Shown: positions 11,670 to 23,229 of the stretch, piece after piece
How positions within the stretch are numbered: position 1 is the stretch's first letter
Layout: the number at the start of each line of letters is the position of its first letter
NCBI RefSeq assembly: GCF_019393635.1
Contig: NC_057861.1
Span: 721,654,232-721,718,231 of the forward strand
Direction: 5' to 3'
Source of the DNA: Dromiciops gliroides
Lineage: Eukaryota > Chordata > Mammalia > Microbiotheria > Microbiotheriidae
DNA length: 64,000 bases
Made by a program: the position numbers and the translations under genes
The notes under the pieces: generated by a model
The model's input: the letters and a program-made list of their open reading frames with translations, nothing else
Told to the model about the DNA's origin: nothing
Database searches by the model: none

Positions 11670-14476
11670 CTGTAGAATATATAGTTGGACAGCTGGTACT
11701 CAGATCCTTTCTTTTCCGTTCTCCTTGATGGATAGGTGTAGAGCTGAATTCTCCTTAGACCCTCCCTATCTCCTATGGCTTAGGGTGTGATCTTTTCTGT
11801 CCTCATCACCCTAGTTTCCTTATCTGCTGGACATGTAATCAGCCACATCCTGTTACAAAAATTGTTTTACTTTTTCCGCTGATGTAACATAATGGTTCTC
11901 TGGTAGCTCCTTTCTCCAGTTTTTGTTTTTTTGGTTTTTTTATTTAATCAGACAAAAAAATCTTAAAACAATTTAAATAGCTGAGCTATCAGTTAAAAAA
12001 TTCCTAACATTCAGACGGAAGTTTGGTTTTATTCCTTAATTTTGCTTTTTCCCCAGGGCTCTTTATCTTAGATGCAAAAAATCAAGATATAGGAAACATT
12101 TAGGTAAAATGTTCAGTTTTGGGACTCCTATCACTAGAGAATAACAGAGGGAAAAGCTGAGAAAGAGCAGACTCATTTGGAGTGTTCCTCATTACTGGAT
12201 GACATGAGTACAAGTATGAGTTGCAGTCTGAATCTTCTCTAATATGTCTGTAGGGCCTGATGTCTCTCCTCAATCTCTTGGTTCTCTACTACACCTTAAC
12301 CCCTCCTTTGATTGTCTCCTTTTGCCTGGTTAGCTTGCCTTTGTACCTTGTGCCACTGATTCTTTCCATTTAAGCTCCTGAGTTCTCATTACGGCTGGGG
12401 ACTCAATCTCAGTAGATGCCACTGTGGAAGTCTTAGAGTCCATCTTTTTTCCCTTCTCTTATCAACCCATGGTTTGTAAACTACACATATCACCTTATGA
12501 ATTCCTGTGTATATGATACATGTTTCTTTTCCAGGTCAAAGATAATCTTTATCACAAATCAGTGTCTGGGCTTACAGGGAGGGAATACTTACCCCTCATA
12601 CTAAAAATCCCAAGGATTTTAGTCAGTTTTAAGACTATGATTTACATGATTGATATTTAGTTGGTGTCACTAAATCTCTGTCTCCCTTCTTTTCCCACCT
12701 TATCTTAATTTTTAAGGGTCCACTGGGTAGAGAAGTTGACAGGGACAAAACCAAGGATAATAACAAAAATAAGATTAATAATAAATTAAGGATAAAAAGG
12801 AAAGCAAAGAAAGCAGTTGTTGCCTACCACTACTGTAATAGGATCTGATTGCCTAAGCAGTATTACCTTCCTATGAACTTCTATATACCATAATATTTTA
12901 AAATTAACTAATAACCAAGCAGTTAAAGACTTATTTTGTGCAAAATAATCTACTTCTCACCAGGAGAGATATGAAGTTTAGTTAAGACACTGTTCTTACC
13001 TTCACAGAGCTTAGAGATGTAAGGTATAGCTGTATATTTTAGATATTTTTACTATTCAGCATATTACATTTTTGAACTACTATAATTTCTGAATATTGGA
13101 AATGATTAACTGACACTCACAATTTGCTGTCAGCTATTATCACTCTGTCACTACTAATAACACATACTGATGTGCTTATACATATTTTATCTTTTGACAA
13201 GTGGAAAAAGGAAAGAATGATTATTTTAAATCTGTATCATAAAGCCTAACATATCATAGTGATGATCATGTACTTTGTTGGATACGGCGAATGCATTTTT
13301 AATTATTTGGGAAAGTATTGTCATTGGGACAAGCGCTCAAGAATAAGTAACATTTTAGATAGCATGTGGCCAGCCATCTGCAGGATTGCAGAAGAATGCC
13401 ATTTCAGTGAACTCAATTATGCGATGGGGAGTATTACAAGTCATTAGTTGGTCTCTTTGCATCCTGTGATTTCACAAAGGCCCACAGAGACAAAGAACAA
13501 CACTCTGTGAGGAGAAGGAATAAAGATAAACATGTATGTTTAATGGGAGTGAACGTCAGAGTCAGAGCCATCTGCCCAGAGTACTGAAGCATATATAAGA
13601 GTAAGTCCTTTAAGGAGGTCAAGTTTGTACCTCTTGGTGTTACTAATAATTGTAGGCTCTACAAAGATAAAGAGGTATCATTAGGTGAAGGGCCATTCTA
13701 TGTGCCAATGAAGTGGGCCCTTGGATCCTTTACTACTCAATAGAATTCTTAAAATTCCCAATGACGTTCTTTAAAAAATTGGCTGAAGACAATAAACATT
13801 TATGACATATTGATTTCCAGAAGAACATTAAAAAAAAAAAAACATTTCCTAGTAGAGAATCCCCTCCTGTATTGTCAAACTGTTAGTACTTTGATTAAAG
13901 CAGTTTATAGTAGCATGAAAAAAATTTGACTGTTTCTAAATAAAAAAAAAATTCCCCATTTCTTAGGGTTTCAAAGGCTTAGAAACAGTTATATCAGAAA
14001 TTTCTGGAAAAAAAGATGTAAGATTTTCACAGGATAGCACAATTTGCAATTTTAGTTCCATAAATTACTTTGCTGGAGTTGGTAATCTCTGTTAACAAGA
14101 ATAAGATCTAAGTATGATGTATAACCCTACCACACATACCCACCTCTAGAAGGTTATATCTGTATGTAGCCTTGTACAATTTGGTATGTTCAGTTAATAT
14201 GACTGGGTTCATCTGTACCTGCAAGGAGGGCCACAACAAAGTATATGAAATATTGGTTGTGATTCACCATGCATTCCACAGCCTTGCCACCTTTAACTTA
14301 TAAACCCAAAAGGTCCCATCAGATGACTTGGTTTAGGGTACTAAGAAGAGGAAAAACATTTACAAGAAAGATTCTCTGAAGCGAGGTCACAAGGAAAGGT
14401 CGGACATTAATAGAATATGTCTCAAGTTTTTTAAAACTTCCTCGGAGATCAAGCAATAACTAGGTATGGTATTCAT
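11670..14476. other. intergenic, nothing firmly recognised
   Basis: 2.8 kb with short A and T runs. Stretches at 12240-12470 and 13440-13620 are richer in G and C and could be old repeats that I do not know. No gene is supported. Confidence 0.4.
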
Positions 14477-14487
14477 TAAGAACTGAT

Positions 14488-14628
14488 GGGGCAGCTAGGT
14501 GATACAGTGGATAGAGCACCAGCCCTGGAGTCAGGAGTACATGAGTTCAAATCCGGCCTCAGACACTTGACACGTATTAGTTGTGTGACCCTGGACAAGT
14601 CACTTAACCCCAATTGCCTCACAAAAAA
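14488..14628 (+). mobile_element. tRNA-derived SINE with target-site duplication
   Basis: Full-length head-to-tail copy ending in an A run. The 10-bp duplication AAGAACTGAT flanks it (14478-14487 and 14629-14638). Confidence 0.95.
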
Positions 14629-14639
14629 AAGAACTGATT

Positions 14640-15008
14640 ACAGGTGCTGTGTCAATGAGGAGGAAATAAGGAGACTCAGCAGGCAGACTTGTTCTCCCTG
14701 AGTTCCATTGTGAAGCTAGAGATAGATTGTATGCATGAATAGTCAGAGAAACCTGGAAATTTCTTAAGTAAAGGCTGTATCACTGTGCCACAGAACAAAA
14801 ATGGATTTTGCAGTAATTTTACAACTCTTTACTACTTATAGGAGTCCCACCAGATTAGCTGTTTTATTTCTTCAATAAAAAGTTCTGCTAATAAAGTTTT
14901 GGGTTAAGCAATAGTTTCCTATAACTAGTTTCTTTTTTATTGGGTGTGGCAGAGAAAAGAAAAAAAAATCCTGCATTTGATTTGTTAGGATACATATCAA
15001 GAGTTCAC
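14640..15008. other. intergenic, nothing recognised
   Basis: No gene or clear repeat. Confidence 0.4.

Positions 15009-15072
<64 letters not shown>
15009..15072. repeat. (TA)n(TG)n microsatellite
   Basis: About 6 TA units followed by about 24 TG units. Confidence 0.97.
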
Positions 15073-15073
<1 letters not shown>

Positions 15074-15467
15074 ATATTACTGGTTTTGGTACATAGTCCA
15101 TGAGCCATTATTCATCATTATGGAGTCTGATTTGCTATTTCTTCTAAAATCAGTTCACATCCTTGATATGCCATTAATGCACACTTGGGAGTGGAGACAG
15201 CTTGGTTTTGAATTTTTCTTGGGTTTGACTGATAGTTCCAAATCTGCTCAATTGTGCATTGGGCTAGCAAGAAGCTCAAATGGCATCTGAAAGTGTGAGA
15301 GTAACTTCAGGGAGGCTGTCAAATATTTGCTTAATTTTCATTTGGAAAGATAATTTTTTTCTTGATTTCAAAACAAAACGAAACTTTGTTTCTGATATAT
15401 GCCCACTCAGAAAGGACCGTATGATTTAAAGCTGAAAAGGACCTTGGAGAATATGTTTATTTTCCCC

Positions 15468-15469
<2 letters not shown>

Positions 15470-15512
<43 letters not shown>
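15470..15512. repeat. (CA)n microsatellite
   Basis: About 21 uninterrupted CA units. Confidence 0.97.
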
Positions 15513-15514
<2 letters not shown>

Positions 15515-15515
<1 letters not shown>

Positions 15516-16160
15516 ACTTGACAAATAAGGAATATGATAGAGGTCAAATAAATAGCAAGTTGCAGAGTGAGGATGAGTTGTGAGATCTTATGGCTCCAAA
15601 TTCATTTCAGCAAGGTCCCAATTAATGTAGATAATATACTCCATGATGTAGTTGCATTATTCAAATTCACAGTGGATATTTCCATTTGGCTGGAGCAAAT
15701 TACCATATTTTTCATAATTATAACTTTGAATAATGCAAATTTTAACACATAGTAGCACTTCATAGCATTCATTATTCACATTAATTGGAGCCTAGCTATA
15801 ATGATCCCATGAAAATATTGGGAAAATGTTAAGGTATGTGTTTTCATATAAGTAATTCTATGAAAAAGAGAGCTTTAGGTAAAACACCTTTGTGGATAGA
15901 GCAAATAGTTCCTCAGTAACAAAGTTGAGCTTAGGGATTGGAATGGAGAAAAGATAGCACTTTGTAGACATGCAAGGAGGATGGAGTATTCAATTCAGGA
16001 AGGGATTAAATGAAGTGATATTCTAGACTGATCTTAGGTGAGGGGCCTTAAATGGCAAAAATGTGGTTGGAGGATTTGTGGTAGAGTTAGGTTATAAAGA
16101 GAAAAAGGTTAGTACAAAATCAAATTGATTGAAAGAATGAATCTTAGGGGCATAAATCAG
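15515..16160. other. intergenic, nothing recognised
   Basis: AT-rich. A possible L2-like piece near 15950-16110 is too diverged to call. Confidence 0.4.
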
Positions 16161-16161
16161 T

Positions 16162-16287
16162 ATTTTAAAATACACTTAAGATTTTATTATCCACATGTGG
16201 TATCTCTATAAAATGTATACACCTATATATACATATATTTCTAGAGATATCACATATGGATAATAAATCTTAAGTGTATTTTAAAAT
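16162..16287. repeat. long imperfect hairpin (MITE-like)
   Basis: The left arm 16162-16208 and right arm 16242-16287 are reverse complements over about 46 bp with only a few mismatches and one length difference. The outer ends read ATTTTAAAATACACTTAAG and its complement; the loop is about 33 bp of TA-rich sequence. This is the shape of a palindromic MITE (compare the mariner-derived MADE1 of primates), but I do not recognise the family and the TA target duplication is not clear. Confidence 0.75.
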
Positions 16288-16305
16288 GATATTAAGTATA
16301 TATAT

Positions 16306-16451
16306 GGGGGGCAGCTAGGTGGTGCAGTGGATAAAGGATCGGCTCTGGATTCAGGAGTACCTGACTTCAAATCTGGCCTCAGACACTTAACACTTACTAG
16401 CTGTGTGACCCTGGGCAAGTCACTTAACCCCCATTGCACTGCAAAAAAAAA
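16306..16451 (+). mobile_element. tRNA-derived SINE, full length
   Basis: GGGGGGCAGCTAGGTGG head, GACTTCAAATC B box, GTGTGACCCTGGGCAAGTCA tail and a terminal A run. It begins 18 bp after the 16.2 kb hairpin. Confidence 0.95.
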
Positions 16452-16544
16452 GAATATATATGTATATATTCTTATACATATTATAAAGTATAAATGTAGA
16501 TACACATATAGAGCTAGATATACATGTTTAGATATAAATGAGAT

Positions 16545-16677
16545 GGGGCAGCTAGGTGGCCCAGTGGATAAAGCACTGGCCCTGGATTCAGACCTGAGCT
16601 CAGATCTGGTCTCAGACACCTGATACTTACTAGCTGTGTGACCCTGGGAAAGTCACTTAATCCTCATTGCCTCACCA
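16545..16677 (+). mobile_element. tRNA-derived SINE
   Basis: Same orientation as the copy 94 bp upstream; a few bases are missing after GGATTCAG. Tail ends at TTGCCTCACC. Confidence 0.93.
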
Positions 16678-16679
16678 AT

Positions 16680-17228
16680 GTGAGAAAATAAAGGAGTTCA
16701 GAAGAAAAACAAGAGAAACTTTGTCATCATCATATTTCAAGAATCTACTTCTACTGCCATAGACAGGGACATATTTTGCAGAAATGCAGAAGTAGACAGC
16801 AAGATATTAATATGAGATCTGGGGATTTTAGATATTGAAATAAAAAATGCTCTAAATTCACTCAGAGAAATAATGTCAGTTCAAATGTTATGTAAAGGTT
16901 TCCTTTTTATGCCATTGTAGCTATATCTTTAAAGTAATAGTATGAGTTTATTTTCATAGAGATTTTCATTCTTTTTAGATTGTGTCTTAAGTCAATTTGA
17001 ATTTCATTGTTTTTTATTCTTACATGTGCATTTTGTTCTTCTAAATTGTTTATTTTTCCAACTGATTATTTGATGAAATTATATAAAGTATTTCCTTGGT
17101 ATATTGATTCATGGTGATAGATTTGGAGTGGGATCAAACCAATGAGATGGCCTAGGTTCCAGCCTATTTAAGATCATGGATCTAAAGCTAGAAGGAAGCT
17201 TGGGAGGGGCAGAAATAAAGTAATTTAT
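16680..17228. other. intergenic, nothing recognised
   Basis: The part at 16900-17120 is T-rich and could be old L1 antisense; too weak to call. Confidence 0.35.
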
Positions 17229-17229
17229 A

Positions 17230-17580
17230 AAATTACATGAAAGTACCTCCCTTCACCTCTCACCTGGAATATTTTCATAAACTCTTAATTAGGCTTGAAT
17301 AACACAAGTCTCTTTCCACTCCACTACATCATGCTGTCAAAGTGACTTTTCTTGAGAACAGCTCTGAACTTACCATTATGCTCCCTCAATGTATTCCAGT
17401 TACTCCCTACTGCCTTTTGGATGAAATATAAATCCCCCTGTTTAGCTTCTAAATCTTTTCAGAAGTTAACTTTGAGATATTTTCCCCCCTTCACTGGAAA
17501 AACAAAACAAAACACAACAAAACAACAACACCCTTTCCCAACACTTCAGTCCACCTAACTTGACCTCTCTTTTCCTCACA
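17230..17580 (+). mobile_element. L2 LINE fragment
   Basis: CTCCCTCAATGTATTCCAG, TTACTCCCTACTGCC and TTTGGATGAAATATAAATCC follow the L2 pattern (CAATAAACTCCAGTGGCTCCCTATT...). Confidence 0.6.
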
Positions 17581-18080
17581 TATCAACCAATAAACATTGA
17601 TTAAATGAATGTAATAGGCCTGGCACTTCACTAAGCACTGGGATGTTTATATGCCACTTACTATATTCCAGGCACTGTGCCAAGTGTTTTACAATTATTA
17701 TCTCATTTGACCCTCACACCAATCCAAGGATGTAAGTGATATTATTATCCCCATTTTACAGATAAGAAAACTGAGACTAAGAAGAATTTAAGTGACTTCC
17801 CCAGAGTCAAGTGGGGAACTCAGTAAAGGCCTCACACCTCACATTTGGTGGCATTTGAATCGAACTTGGAGGAATATAAGGATTTTAAAAGGAAGATTTG
17901 AACCGAGAAAATTCATTGCCAGCATAGTGGACAAAAGTACAATGACCTGAAACAAAAGATGAAATGCTATCTATGGGAAATAACAAGGAGGCCAGTTTCA
18001 CTAGACTGAGGATTGTGGTAAGGTGAGTAATATGTAATAAGTTTGGAAAGAAAATATAAAGTAGTATTATGGTCTAAGCA
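17581..18080 (-). mobile_element. L2 LINE, split by a CORE-SINE
   Basis: CAATAAACATTGATTAAATG at the start and AAGGAGGCCAGTTTCACTAG later are antisense L2 landmarks. The MIR-type element at 17645-17830 lies within it. Confidence 0.55.
17645..17830 (-). mobile_element. CORE-SINE/MIR-type element
   Basis: TATCTCATTTGACCCTCAC, TTATCCCCATTTTACAGATA and AAACTGAGACTAAGAAG are the standard antisense tail and core. Confidence 0.8.
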
Positions 18081-18084
18081 ATCC

Positions 18085-18780
18085 AAAAAAACTTGTGGAA
18101 TTCAACCATACTATCTCCTATCAAAAGCCAGTACTGACTGTTATAATTCAAGAAATCTAAACTTCAATATAAAAATAATCATAATTGAAAACTGATAGCT
18201 GCAGACATGCTCTTAAACTTTAACATTCTCTAAAAGGCATTCTCTCTTGACTGACATTAGCTTGAGTAAAATTAAGGATCTATCCTCAAAATATAAATTG
18301 TTTGGATGGCAAGACTGACACTATTGAAAACAACAACAAAAAGATGTGAACGGATATGTTAAGAAACAACTATTCTACTAAAAGAGGGAGTCTGACCTAG
18401 ATGCGTTAAGAATAAAATATTTTGTATGATTTTGAAATAGTTCCATCTAGTGGCTCAGTCTTTTTATTACACCCTGAATTTGACCTGCATTTCCAAACAG
18501 AATGTGATTTATCAAGGAAAAGTGTGGTCTTGTAAAAATACAGAATGCTCAGAAATGTAAAGAAAGATAATTTCATGACAAAATACTGGTTTTAAAAAAT
18601 GCTCATTCTCAAAGTTTAGTGTAGTGGATCAAGCTGGTCTCTGAGTGAAAAAGATAAATGTTAGTCCTATACATCTCTGGTACATATTTATTTGGTGATT
18701 CTGTGCAAGATACTTAACCTTTTGGTGTTCTCAACAAGTGGCTAAAAGTGCAAAAAAGGTATCAACCACAGTGGGTAGAT
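18085..18780. other. intergenic, nothing recognised
   Basis: No gene or clear repeat. Confidence 0.4.
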
Positions 18781-18790
18781 GTAGTTTCTT

Positions 18791-18916
18791 TTTTTTTTTG
18801 TGAGGAAATTGGGGTTAAGTGACTTGCCCAGTGTCAAGTGTCTGAGGCTGGATTTGAACTCAGGTCCCCCTGACTCCTGAGCTGGTGCTCTATCCACTGT
18901 GCCACCTAGCTGCCCC
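18791..18916 (-). mobile_element. tRNA-derived SINE with target-site duplication
   Basis: TAGTTTCTT flanks it at 18782-18790 and 18917-18925. A stretch of about 18 bp (CACACAGCTAGTAAG region) is missing internally. Confidence 0.93.
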
Positions 18917-18926
18917 TAGTTTCTTA

Positions 18927-19655
18927 ACACAATATTGGTCACCTACAAGCTGAATGACTCTTGAAATGAGCTAAGGAATCATTCTAAAAATGTCATTGTC
19001 CATTAAAGTTTATGGTCAGAAGAGTGACTCAACAGCATCTGCTACTGTCTCCTATAGAATTTGAATCAGTCGTACTTAATACACTTATGAGCATATGATT
19101 GAGCCCAAGAAATGCTTATGCACAATGCTGATGTACAGTCACTATTTTCTTGTCTCCAAGAAAGAGATAATTCTTTTCAATGCTAATTGTTTAGTGAATA
19201 GTTTATATGTCCTGTGAGTTGTGTGCAATGCCCCTTGGATAAAGAGATCTAGAACTATGAAAGCCATAGTAAGCAATAATAATATCCTTTCCTAACTGAC
19301 TTTACCACGACAAACTAGCATCAGCTCTGATGTTATCTCAGAAGTCTTTGGCTTTCGGAGGGTAGGAGAAAGACACAAAGCTGTTTATGAACGGTAGACA
19401 TTGATGAAAAATACTTTCCTGACATTGTATCTGAAAGCAAAATCTCATTGACCCAAATCCCACTACTTTCCCTGGGAAAACTTTGTTCTAACTGTTGCAA
19501 ATTTCATTGTGCATATAACTCTACAGTAACTGGTATGGAAGTGAATGAACTTATGTAAACCACTAAGCTCACTTGTAAACAAGTTTTTACTTATTGAATC
19601 ACAGGAGTCCTGGTAAATAGTTGTTTTAATTAGTTTCCTTTTAGAGTGCTAGCTC
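18927..19655. other. intergenic, nothing recognised
   Basis: No gene or clear repeat. Confidence 0.4.
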
Positions 19656-19659
19656 AAGC

Positions 19660-19850
19660 ATATTGTACTTGAAATAAATAATAGATTTCAAACTGTAAGG
19701 AACCCTCAAGGTCACCTCATGACTTCATTCATGAACAAACATAGAAAGTTTCAATGAATTGCTTAAGTTCACACAGGTGGTAAATACCATAGCAAGGAAT
19801 AAAACCCAGGTTATTTGACTCCAGTTCTAGTCACTAAAGATTCACATTCA
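19660..19850 (-). mobile_element. CORE-SINE/MIR-type element, diverged
   Basis: AATTGCTTAAGTTCACACAG, GGTAAATACC and AAACCCAGGTTATTTGACTC are MIR-like. Confidence 0.6.
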
Positions 19851-19856
19851 CAGAAA

Positions 19857-20130
19857 TTTATGTGTGTGTATAAATGTACGTGTATATATATTCATATGTG
19901 TATGTATATATATATGTGTGTGTGTATATATATGTATGTGTGTATATATTTGTGTATGTGTGTATACATGCATATGTGAATTTCTTTTCACTCTTTACCA
20001 GAACTAATGTGGTTTAATATATAAAAACTTGCTTACAGATGAATAGAAATATATACATCTGTTTATATATACACGTATACATGTGTATCTATATACATAT
20101 AAACATACTACACAATCTATACATATATAC
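19857..20130. repeat. (TG/TA)n low-complexity tract
   Basis: Two blocks (19857-19975 and 20040-20130) of mixed TATATG, TGTGTA and ATACAT units. Confidence 0.9.
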
Positions 20131-20683
20131 ATTTTCATTGTTTATGCCTATAGATAACATACTGTTTTTTAGTAGCTACGCCTATAGTTAAAAACATGAC
20201 TTTGGCTACAAACTGGATCACAGTGAGGAATGACCTCATTGGGCTCATACTTTACAATAAACTATCTAGTGATAGTTGTGTATATTCTCTCAGGAACCTA
20301 TCCAAAACATGGGTGCAGAAAGAAGTTGGTAGGATGTTTAAGTAAAGTAATTTACATATGATTTTGTTGTTCCATATTTTCTCTGGGATTATGAAACAAA
20401 TTAACATGGCATAGTGGAAAGATTATAGACTGGAATAAGGGTTTGGAGAAAGGCTTACTTGTCTTAACTGTGAACAATGGACATATTATTGTTCAGCTAA
20501 AAAGGGAGGTCGTTAAGGTAAAATATCCCTACCCTCCTTTCCAGCTCTTAAATTGTCTCCCCACACAGTCTGTCTGTTTCTGACTCTCTCTCTGTCTTCC
20601 TCTCTCTGTATCTCTTATCCATGTGTATCTGTATGCTTCTGACACTTATGTTTATAGATTTTGGGACCAGTATGGTTTATGAT

Positions 20684-20831
20684 TTTTTTTTTTTTAGTGA
20701 GGCAATTGGGGTTAAGTGACTTGCCCAGGGTCACACGGCTAGTAAGTGTTAAGTGTTTGAGGCCAGATTTGAACTCAGGTACTCCTGACTCCAGGGCTGG
20801 TGCTCTATCTACTGCGCCACCTAGCTGTCCC
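20684..20831 (-). mobile_element. tRNA-derived SINE with target-site duplication
   Basis: GTTTATGAT flanks it at 20675-20683 and 20833-20841. Full length. Confidence 0.95.
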
Positions 20832-20841
20832 AGTTTATGAT

Positions 20842-21290
20842 ATTATTAGAATTATCAGAATAGTTCTGGGGGTTTCTAGTTCATTATCACTTCACTGAAA
20901 CATATGATTGCAAGATTTTTCTATTATAAGTTATGAGGAATAAGTGCAGCTCTACTTAAAATATGAAGAGCAACAGTCTCAATACTTTTGAAAAGTTAAT
21001 GATATTGTTACTTTTATTTCTATTGATAGTAAAGTTGTACAAAACTAGAATGATGTGGATTCAAGGGTATATATTTTGACAATACCCTTTATCATTTTGC
21101 AGAGAAAAGAAGAAATTAAAACAGGAATAAGAAAAAATGGCTGATTTTCAATCAATTTCAAAAACATTAACAAAACTATTCTTAAAATCATGTTTGGTGA
21201 TTAGGGCTTTGTATTTAAGTATCATAAAGTAATTAAAGAAGCAGATCATGACTAATGGAACAATTCATTTCTCATTCTCTTAAAAGTTAT
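20842..21290. other. intergenic, nothing recognised
   Basis: AT-rich, no gene. Confidence 0.4.
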
Positions 21291-21294
21291 CTGA

Positions 21295-21420
21295 GGACAG
21301 GTAGGCAGTGCACTGGCTCTGGATTCAGGACAGACCTGAGTTCAAATTCTGCCTTAGACACTTGACACCTACTAGATATGTGACCTTGGGCAAGTCACAA
21401 CCCAAAATGTCTCTCTCACA
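21295..21420 (+). mobile_element. tRNA-derived SINE, diverged
   Basis: GGATTCAGGACAGACC, GAGTTCAAATTC and GTGACCTTGGGCAAGTCAC; the head is damaged and the tail has become a CA repeat. Confidence 0.85.
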
Positions 21421-21430
21421 AACACACACA

Positions 21431-21466
<36 letters not shown>
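21421..21466. repeat. (CA)n microsatellite at a SINE tail
   Basis: About 22 CA units directly after the SINE, probably grown from its A-rich tail. Confidence 0.95.
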
Positions 21467-21469
<3 letters not shown>

Positions 21470-21470
<1 letters not shown>

Positions 21471-22197
21471 TATCTAGTCATTTGAAGCAGTCCTTCTTAG
21501 ATTTTATACATTGCATTGCTTCATGTGGTTTAATTTATATTATTATAATTTAATTATTTTATTTTATAAATTATTTTATTTATATTCTTATAAATTATAT
21601 TATTACATGTATATTCAGATTCAGATATACATCCATACACATATATGGTGTGATGTATTTTTATGTATAAATATATGTATTGGAGTTATATAAATATGTG
21701 TAATAATATATAATAGAGAAAAATAATCTTTAACTGCATATGGAAATACAAGATATAAGAATCTAACAAGGACTGCTAGGACACACACACATATAAAATA
21801 TTATCTATAGATCTATGTCTTTATGTGTATCTGTATCTATCTCTATACCTATCCTGGCCCAAAAATTTTTAACAGAAATCCTGAAATAATTTAAATGATC
21901 AAATGGAAAATTTCCAAGTTTAACTAGTAATCAATAAAATATAAAATTTGCATATATTTTAGTGATGTATTTCACGCTGGAAATGAGAGTAAATATTTGC
22001 AACTAGTCTGTGTTCATTTCATTGAGGAAATACAAAATGGATTGTCTGCTGATAAAAGTTAGAAAAGCTACCAAGATTTTCCCTTTGCATTATTTAAAAT
22101 GGAAGACATTTGTCATGCTCTGGAATTATTGTCATTATTCCCCTTTGCTTCATCATCAGCCTTGATAAATGTTCTTTTTAAATTAAAAAACAAACTT
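21470..22197. other. intergenic, very AT-rich, nothing recognised
   Basis: Contains TTATAATTTAATTATTTTAT-type sequence and short TA runs; frames here are artefacts. Confidence 0.45.
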
Positions 22198-22199
22198 TT

Positions 22200-22342
22200 T
22201 TCTTATTTTTGCAGGGCAATGAGGGTTAAGTGACTTGCCCAGTTAATAAGTGTCAAGTGTCAAGTGTCTAAGGCTGGATTTGAACTCAGGTCCTCTTGAA
22301 TCCAGGGCCAGTGTTTTATGCACTGCACCACCTAGCTGCCCC
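22200..22342 (-). mobile_element. tRNA-derived SINE
   Basis: AGTGACTTGCCCAG, a short duplication of GTGTCAAGTGTCAAGTGTC, GATTTGAACTCAGG and CACCTAGCTGCCCC. It lies about 260 bp beyond the likely CHL1 transcript end. Confidence 0.93.
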
Positions 22343-22623
22343 TAAATGGTCTTTTAAAAAATTTTAAATGCAATGCATATTATGTTACTAACCTCCATAG
22401 ATGTGATCATATTAAGTGTTCTGTTTATGGAGTTACAGTCATTATTATCCTTTTAAGTATAATTAAATAATTTTCCCTCCTAAAAAGTCTACTAACTTTT
22501 TTTGATAAATGTTTTCTAGTTAGTTGAAAGAAAGTGTGATACAAAAACAGAAGTAATGCTCATTCTCGTTGGAAGTGAAAGAATCACAAAGCATTTTTTT
22601 TTTACATTACATGAAGTTGAACT

Positions 22624-22629
22624 TTTATT
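22624..22629 (-). promoter_or_regulatory. candidate distal CHL1 polyadenylation signal (AATAAA)
   Basis: AATAAA on the minus strand followed by TGCTTTGTGATTC about 30 bases on. It would give a 3' UTR of about 4.4 kb. A second AATAAA lies 100 bases upstream at 22723-22728. Confidence 0.35.
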
Positions 22630-23223
22630 AGAAAAGTTGAATTTCATGTATAATCAAAATATTTTTGAAGCCATACATATACATAAACATGATACAAACA
22701 GCAACTACAATACAAACACATTTTTATTTTAATCAACTTTAATAAAGTTTCACTAAGAATATTAATCTGAAAAAAGCAGTCAGATTAACTTAGTATACAC
22801 AGTCCTTTCCCTCTTCAGATGATGTAATAAAATATCATAAATCTAAAATAAAATAAAGTATGCTTTGGCTCCACCCCATCTATTTCACTAAATGGAAACT
22901 GGAAAAAATGAGCTCTGATTACAAACTCAATCCCCTAATCATCCATTTGAAAGTTTTATAAGAATTTTGATTTTAATAATATGTAAACATATTTAAGATT
23001 TCAAATGACAATTTAATTCTATAGGCTTTAAAAATGAAGCAAAACTTTCATCAATCTTTTGTCTTTAGTTTATATCTTATTCCATGACTATAAAATAGGA
23101 AAAAATATTATTTATGACTTCCAGCATAATTCCATTCCATATCATATTTTATAAACCTGGGTGTAATTAAAATATTGGATGCCTTTAAACCCAGTAGACT
23201 AAATGCATTGGATTCACAAACAC

Positions 23224-23229
23224 TTTATT
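23224..23229 (-). promoter_or_regulatory. candidate CHL1 polyadenylation signal (AATAAA)
   Basis: AATAAA on the minus strand, followed within 10 bases by a GT-rich stretch (GTGTTTGTG) like a downstream element. It would give a 3' UTR of about 3.8 kb including the SINE. Confidence 0.4.

Noticed and set aside
14486-14701. Recurrent short frames reading like GVHEFKSGLRHLT or KCLRPDLNSG in many places
   Set aside because: These are translations of the tRNA-derived SINE in either direction, not a protein family.
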